Assembly: GCA_020736575.1 (NCBI GenBank)
Contig: JAGPYM010000003.1
Coordinates: 310,001-374,000 of the forward strand
Length of the DNA: 64,000 nucleotides
Source of the DNA: Thelonectria olida
Lineage: Eukaryota; Ascomycota; Sordariomycetes; Hypocreales; Nectriaceae
Reading direction: 5' to 3'
Position numbers and translations under genes: made by a program. Each line of letters starts with the position of its first letter. Position 1 is the stretch's first letter. The notes beneath the pieces are model-generated. The model searched no databases. It was not told where the DNA came from and saw only the letters and a program-made list of their open reading frames with translations. Positions 55,939 to 64,000 of the stretch are shown piece by piece.

Positions 55939-58900
55939 GGCTAGGGACGGCTATCTGTATTCGTAGAGTCGAGGTCGGAGAATCGCGACTGGCCAGAATG
56001 CCGCAATGGCTGAGTTGGCGCTGAAGCCTCGGGTGCAAGGAGAGACTCTTCAGGGAGTCATAGGTCGGTGCGCACGTTGCGATTGCAGGCGGCCTTGTCG
56101 TGTACGAAGGATGGTCCAGAGAATCTGAGGCAGTGATCGCGAGTCGGTGTTGCTGTCAGTCGCGAGCTGGACCTTGGGTTGTGGTAGCGAGACGGCGGTC
56201 GACGGCGAGTGTTTATCCCAACCAGGGGTGTGGGGGGTAATTAAACAGGGCGAGAAGCGACGATGGCTCCAGAATCGTTCCAGCAAAGAGCGGATGAAGG
56301 GCCAGAAGAGACCGGATCAAACGGTAGCGATTTCAACAGGCACAACGGCGACGCGCTAAAGGAGAAAAAGTTGGCGATAATTACGCGACAGACGAACCAG
56401 AGAGAAGATGAGGAAGAGTTGAGATTGGCGTCCTCTGGCGTCGGTCGGGCGAGGGTGTGAGTGGAAGCGTGTGGACAGTGGTTGGGTGGATGTGGGCGGG
56501 TGCGGGTGCGGGCGAACGTTGCGGCACGTTGGCGATGGCTCAGGAGTGAAAAAAAAGATGTAGGAACCGTGCCCCGTGCTGGCCGAGTTGGGATAACAGC
56601 CTTCAGGGGAATTCAAGGGGAAGGTGCTGAAGGTTTCCTGGCGTTGGTGATTTAGGGGCAGATTCAGGGGACCAGGTGCTGTCAGGGCCGCCATGCAGGG
56701 CCACCAACCGCTAGACCAGTGCTGAGCCAGATTGGGAGGTATGCTGGGAGCCCGGCCTGGCCGCCTACTGGTCAGTAATTTGTGGCCCCGCTTTATTGCA
56801 AGTGGTTCCTGGCCCGCGCTCCTCTTTGGGCGTTTTTAGCGCCATGTCTGGTCTCCGCGGTGCCGGGGCCCCTGACCATGAGGTGGTCAGTGAAGAAGAG
56901 ACTCGAGCCCAGCCTCTGTTGCTCTGTCAGTACCAATGTTAGAATCGAATCAATATTAAGCAGTCTCAATTCCTCCTATACCCTGCTTACAAAAGCTGTC
57001 CACTCTGTGGGCATTCATTGTCGTGATGAATCATGGGTTTTGTCTTCTCAGGGGTTCTGTCAATGATACTTCGTACCTACATATGACCCAACTAGGCGTG
57101 TTAAAACCCGGGTCGGCGTCGGCTACTTTTTGTCCGGCCCAAATCCCACCACCCCAAACTCCATCAACTCCCACCCGCAACCACACATGCTCCGCCATTA
57201 CCCAACCCCTTCTTCACCAATTCGATCATTTGGCCTTGGCTTCGGTCCCCTCTCCTCTCTACCGGGTCGATCCAGGGGTTGGGATCCAACGCCCTGATTT
57301 AGTGGCTTCTGTTGGCGCAAGCAACGACCAACTTGCAAGCAGGCACGCAAACTTTTTAACCACCAACCTCACATTCGTACAGAGTAGATGTCGGGTTGAC
57401 GATGCGAATCCACAGTCCATCGGCCATTGAGGACATCCGTCCCATGCGTCGTCCCTGTCCCTGTCGCAACGGAAAGACGTCAAAAAGGGCGAGGGATCAG
57501 CCCCTCGTCCCGCGATGCCCACACAGTCCACTTTGAATGCGATATCAGTTCTCGTCTTCAAGGGTCTGAGTGGCATCGTATCGCTACGCTCCTGTGAGGA
57601 CACTTTGTGTGCAGCATCACCCGTGGGTAAACCAATGTTGGCGCTTCCATGGCGTTTCCAATACGCACTTACACCCCGTATTGTTGACCGAGGTTTCGGC
57701 CGTTATCACACTTGGCAACCCAAATCGTCAACCGTCACGCCTTTCCGCACGCCGTCACTGGCGCGAGAATTAACGGCGAGACCAGGCGAGACTTGTGACG
57801 GCGTCTCGAAATCCTTGACGAGGTGGTGGTGAATGGCACCATTCCCCATGGAATAAGCAAGTCTTCTCAATGCTTCTGGCCGAAAAGAAGCAATTCCTTC
57901 CCCGGCCACCACGATTGTTTCAGGTAAAGTCTCCACCGGCAGCGCCCTGATGGCTGTCCCTGTCTATTTGGCCTTGTTGGTTTATCGACCTCATTCTGTC
58001 TCGACAGATCCAAAGTTTTGCTCCCAGCTTCAACAATGTCAGAACTCTGTCTCGCGTTGCGCAACCAAGTCACTTATTGTGCCCACCAGCTCAAGTCCGA
58101 CACATGAAAAGCAAATACACAATGTGGCCGAGACTGAGACATGCAGCATCGGGGACAGCCCGTGCCACGGCAGGGCCAGCTAATGCGCTCCGCTCTGGAT
58201 GCCAGATCTCATGCTGGTTGCCGCCGACCTGATCGCTGAGTCTCACCATCAGCCTTATTGATATTTGAGCTGCGAAAGAATACACTCGTACAGAGCGCTC
58301 GTAAACCGTTGTTGCGCAACCAGGTATCACGGACTGAGTCTCCACGACACGCGAGGTCTGTTCGACAATCATTTGCATGCCAGAGTCATCCCAACTATGC
58401 CGTACGACGCAAACGACGCTGCCACTTCGGTCTCGAATGGCTGGTAAGCGGATAGGATCCGCAGTGGACGTTCACGAGGCTGGATTTTGGCCCGTGTGCT
58501 GGTCACGATCCTTCCTATGGGCGGTGGCTGGCCAATATCTGCATTGTCTCAGCCCGGGCCCCTGCCTTCGAGCAAGTGCGCGGTAGCTACCCTATGGCTT
58601 TGCGATGGACAATGTGTGTCTAATCAACCAGTTTCGGTAACGCAAATGGTGATGGTGGTTCCAGTAATAGCAAGCCTCTATTGACAAAACAATTTGTCGT
58701 GGACATATGAATCGATAATGGCATGTGTGGAACAATGCCTAGGTAACGCTTGGCTAATGCGACAACCAACCATTGACACTTGTGTTGATGCCACTAACTA
58801 TTGTCTCCCGCCGCTGACGTTATCCTAACCTCGTTCACTATACCTATCCACCCTGCCCCATTCACCAATCTTTGATTACATTCCATTGCGAGGCTCGAAC

Positions 58901-59478
58901 AAGTTGCATCGTCAATTACAACTTCACTCACCAGAATGAGTCGATAAAACAGATGTCTTGCGGAGTTTGACAAACACCGGACTTGGGTCAATATTCGGCT
59001 AGGTGATTATCGTCGTGTCAATTCAGCTACCCTGGTCGTTCAACAGTTAATCACCGAACAACCCGCAATCCAACAAGGGTAATACAAAGCAGCTAACGGA
59101 AAGCTTGTAAGTCAGCCGCCAGAATGAAATTGTGTTTCGTTTCCTGGCCGTCGCCGGAGCGGGATTGTTATGCAGATGGTGGAGATAATCGTCCTGCTCA
59201 GGTGGCTTGAACTGCCGAGCTGAGAAGTTTGATTAATTAACACGAGAGCTTTACGAGCTATTATAAACTTATGCGACACGCCTGAATGAATTATATCTGG
59301 GCAAGAATTGTGCTGACGGGCGTCAAGGATTGACCAGCAAGGTGCTTAAGGGTGCACGTGACTAGGCGTTTAGGCGTGTCAGGTCGCGTTCACGCTATCA
59401 AAGTTCGGCGTAACGACTAGCATCGTCATCGTCAATGAAACGAATCAAATCATCAAGGACTGAACAGCCATCAATGAC
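55939..59478. other. 3.5 kb gene-free region between kinesin start and EME1
   Basis: Divergent promoter region. The kinesin-proximal 0.7 kb is purine-rich on the plus strand, so pyrimidine-rich on the transcript strand, typical of a leader. Between about 56700 and 59400 the short frames have no domain, splice support or codon-use signal, and I see no tRNA, repeat array or transposon. Confidence 0.5.
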
Positions 59479-61656
59479 ATGGCTCCCAAGGTCATTGATC
59501 TCATCTCATCTAGTCCTCCTGACGCTGGCAGACCGAGTCGAGCCCCGGAAAGGCCCAGGAAGGTGGACGCTTCAACTGCCAACAGGCTATCGGACGGCTT
59601 CCTCTTCCTTTCGGACGACTTTGACGACACCATCGATCTTGAAGAACCTGTTCTGACGACGACTGGAAACAAGCGTAGAATCTCTCCTCAGAATGACAAC
59701 CGGCCTGAAAAACGGCCGTCTCCAGCATTCCCTAGGGTGCAGCACGCTACAAAACCCCCTGCAGTGGCGGATCCTATTGATCTCACCAGCTCACCAACTT
59801 GGGAAGAGATTCCTGCGCCGAAGCCAAGCAACTGTCGGGGGACCTCCAAATCCAGATCTGTACCGGAACTTTCACCGGATCCCTTTGCTTCCACCCCGCC
59901 ACCGCAGACCTCGATACCTCAGTCATCGGGTTTGTTTATCAACTCTTCTCCGCCTCGGCAGGGGCAGATACCTTCAGATTCATTCGATTCATTCACCAAT
60001 TCAAAACCGAACCCAGGCAAAACGAATGGGCCATCATCAGACCCGTTTGGCAGTCCAATACCAGAAACTGTCATACCACAATCTGCAAAAAAACACCCGG
60101 CATTCGATTCCGACCCGTTTGCTAGTCCAAGGCTAGAAACTGTCATACCACCGTCTGCGCAGAAACGCATAGATTCGGACCTATTTGCCAGCTCTCAACC
60201 GAAAAGAACTACCACCAGGGCCAAGTCCTTTGATCCATTCGCAAGCTCGCCGAGGCCGACTGTTCACCAGAAACCTGCAAGGCCAGTATACCTAGGAGAG
60301 ACAACTGGTCCAAGTAGACCAAAGCGGAACAATGACTGGGATCCAATATCTAGTTCGGCACCCGAGTCTCGCTCTTTCGATTCACCACCGCGGAACCCAG
60401 TTGTCATTGACATTGACGATTCCGACGATTCCAACGCCGAAGACTCTGACGAGTTTCCAGACATTGCCAACTTTGATGTCGCAAGGCAACGGCGAGTCCT
60501 GCATCGTTCCCAAAGCGAAGTAACCGTTCCCAAGTCCAAGCCTAGGCCCAAGCAAACAATACCGCAAAAGCCAGTAGCAGACCAGGCTCGAGAGAGAGAG
60601 GTAAAAGCTGCGGCCAAGGAAGCGGCCAAGGAGAACAAACGTCGAGAAAAGCAACAAGCCAAGGAAGCCAAAGCCCGCGAGAAGGAACGAGCTGCAGCTC
60701 TGGCAGAAGTCAACAAAGTGCGGACAGACAAAAAGGTCTCGACCCCCGAGATGCTCGTCGACATCCCGACGAGCCTGGATATAACGACGAAAACACAACT
60801 CGAGGCATACCTAGAGGGCCTGGATGTTCAATTTACTTGTTGGGACAGTCCTGTGGGCAATGTCGTCAAGTGGCGTAGAAAGGTGAAGAGCCAGTACAAC
60901 GACGACCTTGGTCTTTGGGAGCCAGTACCGTTGCGGATCCAAGACGAGAAGCATGTGCTTGTTGTCATGACTGCAGATGAATTCGTCAAGCTAGCGCTGG
61001 AGGACGACCTTGAAGTCCACGTTGCTAAGATGATTCGCCATTTTGGCAGCCACCAGATCATCTACCTGCTGGAAGGGCTCGTACCATGGATGCGCAAGAA
61101 CCGCAACGCTCGAAACCGGCAGTTTACGTCACGAGTTCGATCGCAAGACGCATCCCAATCCCGGAGAACCAACGCTACCGATTACGTGCCCGAGGAGACG
61201 ATTGAAGATGCGATACTGCAATTGCAGCTCATGCATGACGTCCTCATCCACCATACGACGATTCCTATGGAGACGGCGCATTGGATTTCCGCATTCACGC
61301 AGCACGTTTCCACGGTGCCCTACAGGAATCAAAAAGACCAGGCGACCCTCGGGGCTGGCTTTTGCATGGAGAGCGGGCAGGTCAAGACGGGCGAGGACAA
61401 AAAGGACACTTATGTGCGGTTGCTGCAAGAGATTGTCAGAGTTACTGGGCCCATTGCGCACGGCATCGTTGCAGAGTTTCCCAACGTTGGCGAGCTTGTC
61501 CAAGCGCTGGAAACAGAGGGACCTAGCAGACTGGAGGGAGTGAGGAAGAGTGCCAACAAAGACGGAGCTTTTTCGGACCGAACGATTGGACAGGCTGTGA
61601 GCCGACGCATTCACAAGGTATTCACAGGACGAGACGAAGGAAGCACAGATGTATAG
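59479..61656 (+). CDS. EME1: Structure-specific endonuclease subunit EME1
   Basis: A single 725-residue exon. The first 360 residues are disordered and carry SUMO-interaction-like motifs VIDLI (5-9), PIDLT (99-103) and VVIDIDDS (308-315). They also carry a run of about six degenerate DPF-containing repeats (residues 134-262). A charged Lys/Glu/Ala helix (about 365-425) leads into the ERCC4-type nuclease fold of Eme1 and the C-terminal helix-hairpin-helix region (ISAFTQHVSTVPYR, then GPIAHGIVAEFPNVGELVQ). With Mus81, Eme1 cleaves 3'-flaps and recombination intermediates; Eme1 itself lacks the ERKxxxD active site. Confidence 0.92.
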   Translation: MAPKVIDLISSSPPDAGRPSRAPERPRKVDASTANRLSDGFLFLSDDFDDTIDLEEPVLTTTGNKRRISPQNDNRPEKRPSPAFPRVQHATKPPAVADPIDLTSSPTWEEIPAPKPSNCRGTSKSRSVPELSPDPFASTPPPQTSIPQSSGLFINSSPPRQGQIPSDSFDSFTNSKPNPGKTNGPSSDPFGSPIPETVIPQSAKKHPAFDSDPFASPRLETVIPPSAQKRIDSDLFASSQPKRTTTRAKSFDPFASSPRPTVHQKPARPVYLGETTGPSRPKRNNDWDPISSSAPESRSFDSPPRNPVVIDIDDSDDSNAEDSDEFPDIANFDVARQRRVLHRSQSEVTVPKSKPRPKQTIPQKPVADQAREREVKAAAKEAAKENKRREKQQAKEAKAREKERAAALAEVNKVRTDKKVSTPEMLVDIPTSLDITTKTQLEAYLEGLDVQFTCWDSPVGNVVKWRRKVKSQYNDDLGLWEPVPLRIQDEKHVLVVMTADEFVKLALEDDLEVHVAKMIRHFGSHQIIYLLEGLVPWMRKNRNARNRQFTSRVRSQDASQSRRTNATDYVPEETIEDAILQLQLMHDVLIHHTTIPMETAHWISAFTQHVSTVPYRNQKDQATLGAGFCMESGQVKTGEDKKDTYVRLLQEIVRVTGPIAHGIVAEFPNVGELVQALETEGPSRLEGVRKSANKDGAFSDRTIGQAVSRRIHKVFTGRDEGSTDV

Positions 61657-61873
61657 GATAATTCTTGTATTATTTGGTAAACATGGGTGGCATCTGTCCA
61701 TCGTTAGCTTGTGTCAAGAACATGCAACGAAATATAAAAGAAGAGCGACGAAGCTGTCAGACAGCGGTTGGACAAAGTTGTTTCCACATGTAACTTTCGG
61801 TACAGGTCTGTGAAGTTTGCTTTCTCATCATGTGCTTCGGGTGTAGGAACGATAAAGAAAAAGAAATAGCGAC

Positions 61874-62602
61874 TTACCATTCATGTTTGCGCCTCTTGGA
61901 CGCTGGCTGGAAGAACGAGTCCATCGTCTTCTGCTTCTCGTCAAACCTGGCATTACCAATGCCACCGCGAGTCTTTTTCAGACCCTTGACGTGATCCATG
62001 CTGTTGATCCTCTCAATCGAGAGCTTCATGCCAGGCTTCTGCAGGACTGCCTCCAGGTACCCCGTGTTGCTCCACCAGAGCCGGGAGAGAGACGAGGTAT
62101 CGGGAAACACCTCTGTCCGGGCAGTGGGCGCAATGGCCACGGACGTCCGAGCGGAGAGAGCCTTGAAGAGAACACCGAGGATGATACCGTGAGCGACGAC
62201 GCAGATGACAGAGCCGTCGGCCAACGGGAAGAGATGATCGTCGAGGAAACGATCAACGCGTAGCCTCATTGCCTCGGGCGTCTCGGCACCTTCGTGTTGC
62301 TTCGAGCCCATCCGGGTCCCTTCCCCCGTGCCAAAGTCTTTCTCCCTCAGCTCCGACAGCTGCACGATCGCCAGGTCTGGACCGCGTTTCTGCGCATCGC
62401 AAAGACCCTCGGCTGTGCGCACGGCACGCACCAAGTCGGACGAAAAGACGTGTGTGACGACGACCTTGTCGGCAAGGTGCGAGGCCAGACGGCGAGCTTG
62501 GATGGCCCCGTGAGCTGTGAGAGGCGAGTCGCGAGATCCGGCGTAGAGGCCAGCGACGTTGTCTACCGTTTCTCCATGGCGGATGAGGAAGAGACGGGTC
62601 AT
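61874..62602 (-). CDS. Histidine phosphatase (PGAM-like) with a C-terminal PIP box
   Basis: A single 242-residue exon. The histidine-phosphatase core has LIRHGET (catalytic H9), the RTAEG block, ELREKDFG and the second His in VVAHGIILG. After the domain the tail reads EKQKTMDSFFQP, in which Q224, M227, F230 and F231 match the PCNA-interacting peptide consensus QxxhxxFF, followed by the basic KRRK (236-239). The domain belongs to the broad PGAM-like superfamily, so the small-molecule or protein substrate cannot be named. The tail predicts nuclear targeting and PCNA binding. Convergent with EME1, 217 bp between stops. Confidence 0.9.
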   Translation of the reverse strand: MTRLFLIRHGETVDNVAGLYAGSRDSPLTAHGAIQARRLASHLADKVVVTHVFSSDLVRAVRTAEGLCDAQKRGPDLAIVQLSELREKDFGTGEGTRMGSKQHEGAETPEAMRLRVDRFLDDHLFPLADGSVICVVAHGIILGVLFKALSARTSVAIAPTARTEVFPDTSSLSRLWWSNTGYLEAVLQKPGMKLSIERINSMDHVKGLKKTRGGIGNARFDEKQKTMDSFFQPASKRRKHEW

Positions 62603-62828
62603 GGCACGCCGGTGCCGTCAACTGGAAAGCTGAACATGGTGATGATGAGAAGAACTGAAGGAATTTGTCGGCGTGAAGAAAATTTATGCGAGTGGCTGAT
62701 TGGATAGATGCATAACGGGTAGATGCAACCAACACCAAGTGGATCAGTGGAGCGAGAAATTGAACAACAATTCAAATTAATCGGAGAAATAATTACATCA
62801 AAAAGAGAAATTCGCCAAATCAATACTA

Positions 62829-64000
62829 TTACAGTCCAAGCAAACCAATTTTAGCGCCCTGCGGCTTCTTCTTTCCAGTGATGGTGCCAACCACGCCTCC
62901 GAGACCAAGAGTGTCGAGAATCTTGTTCACACCCAATCCGCCAAGGAGGTTGTCGATGATGCCACCCAGGCCAATGCCGCTCAGCTACAGAAGTTAGCAT
63001 TGCACGAGGTGATACGAGATGAGGACTTACGAGTCTTCCAACTAGACCGAGCACACCGTTCAGCAACAGACCAACAGCAGCGATAATCTGGAACAATGGC
63101 TCAGCCAAGAGAGCCCACAGAGGGTTGAGCTCCTTCTTGGCATGAGGCATGTCGGCAATCTTGCGCTTCGCGTTGTCAATGGTTTCGGTAATGGTTCCAG
63201 TGAGCTGCAACTGTTAGCGTTCGTCGTGTTACGTTGATCGCGTTGACTCACCTCTTTCAGACACTCGGCGAGATGGTACTCCTCAGGGCTACCCTCCCGG
63301 CTGCCGGCCTTTGCCTTTGCGTTTCGCTGGATACGGCCGTCGGGATCGAGGCCACGAATAGTGCCGTTGGTCTCGGTCAAGATCCTGCCGCCCTCTTCGA
63401 TGAGAGGCCTGACCTGCTTGACAAGCTCCTCCTCGTCAAGCTCCTCCTTGGGAGTGCGCTCAGCCCGGTCAATCTTTTCGGTAATCATTTTGCAGATGGG
63501 TCGGATCTTATCCAGAGACTGCTCCACGCAGTACGCAATCTGCCCGGCCAGCTTCCTGTCCTTTTCGGCCTCCAGGCGCTTCTCCTTCTCCTCCTCCGTC
63601 TCTTCCGGCTCCGGCTCCGGTTCGGGCTCGGCAGGAATATCCTCGAGACGACTGACATGACCGACGGGCTCTCCCTTTTGGTTGACGACATCGCCATCGT
63701 CGTCAATTTCCTTGCCCGAGCAAACTTGCACGTCGCCGCTGGTCAGCTTGCCGATGATGTTTCCATCTTCGTCAACCACGTTGCCTTCACGGTTAACGCG
63801 TCGGCCGGAGAGCAAGTGCTTCTTCTTTTCGACCTCTTCCTCTTCCCAGCGCTCAGCCTTGCCGATGACGTTGCCGTTCTTGTCGAGAATCTCGCCATCA
63901 TCGTCAACACCGCGACCGGCGAGAATCTTGGCGTCTCCCTCGATTAAGCGTCCTACGACGACTCCAGCCGGAGTGACGACCTTGCCCTCCTTGTTCACGG
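62829..64000 (-). CDS. DUF3659 / LEA-like repeat protein, 5' part beyond the window
   Basis: The 3' portion of a larger gene, cut by the right edge, in three exons (64000-63252, 63204-63031, 62984-62829; introns 47 and 46 nt). At least three DUF3659 repeats of the form GxVxDxxGNxIGKxxxGD are visible, for example GEILDKNGNVIGKAERW and GNVVDEDGNIIGKLTSGD. They are followed by an acidic Pro/Glu segment, a helical region around LDKIRPICKMITEKIDRAE and a Gly/Leu-rich hydrophobic tail (GLGGIIDNLLGGLG). Fungal DUF3659 proteins are long and often annotated LEA-domain proteins, implicated in desiccation or cell-wall association; function is unproven. Confidence 0.88.

Noticed and set aside
57000..59000. 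Possible tRNA or small gene in the EME1-kinesin gap
   Set aside because: No cloverleaf, box B or spliceable frame was found.
1..64000. CRISPR array, operon or bacterial insertion sequence
   Set aside because: Introns and eukaryotic gene families throughout; no spaced repeats or transposase.

Overview
This window reads as nuclear DNA of a filamentous ascomycete, most likely a sordariomycete and possibly Hypocreales. Genes are spaced about 2 kb apart. Introns are short (39-60 nt, one of 253 nt) with GTRNGT donors, CTRAC-like branch points and YAG acceptors. The gene set is eukaryotic: H2A.Z, TAF10, ERD2, MRE11 and EME1. It also carries fungal lineages such as the Dal5-type transporter, DUF3659, DUF1993 and the PIN4-like RRM protein. 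The genus cannot be fixed from sequence reading alone. I see no transposon ORF, rRNA or complete tRNA. Left third (1-22.5 kb): a gene-free flank; an MDR oxidoreductase (2.35-3.5 kb); a PIN4-like RNA-binding protein (4.4-6.4 kb) with a very long upstream region; an NmrA-like Rossmann protein (10.1-11.0 kb); histone H2A.Z (12.3-13.0 kb); a Dal5-type MFS transporter; a DET2-type steroid 5-alpha-reductase; a MINDY-type deubiquitinase with a C-terminal CaaX box; and an ER-membrane J-protein. Middle (22.9-41.8 kb): a secreted GH5 cellulase; mitochondrial ribosomal protein S19; TAF10; the KDEL receptor ERD2; a ubiquitin-like/WLM metalloprotease; a nitrilase with a basic insert; MRE11; an F-box protein; a secreted GH1 glycosidase; a secreted intradiol dioxygenase; and an amino-acid permease. 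Right third (41.8-64 kb): a decayed unknown gene and a zinc-knuckle gene, both with in-frame stops explicable by C-to-T change at CpA; a DUF1993 protein; a NADP-type zinc alcohol dehydrogenase; an alkyltransferase-like protein with Trp in place of the acceptor Cys; a long kinesin; EME1; a histidine phosphatase ending in a PCNA-interaction motif; and the 3' end of a DUF3659 repeat protein cut by the window edge. Functionally this is a housekeeping stretch rather than a biosynthetic or mobile cluster. Several genes serve genome maintenance (H2A.Z, MRE11, EME1, the ATL protein, the WLM protease and perhaps the PIP-box phosphatase). GH5, GH1 and intradiol dioxygenase are secreted and could help degrade plant polymers and aromatics. 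The least explained items are the PIP-box phosphatase tail, the endocytic-type motifs plus CaaX box on the MINDY enzyme, the DPF repeats and SUMO-interaction motifs of EME1, a 20-bp perfect hairpin near a tRNA-Asp 5' half, and the neighbouring nonsense-hit pair of unknown genes.
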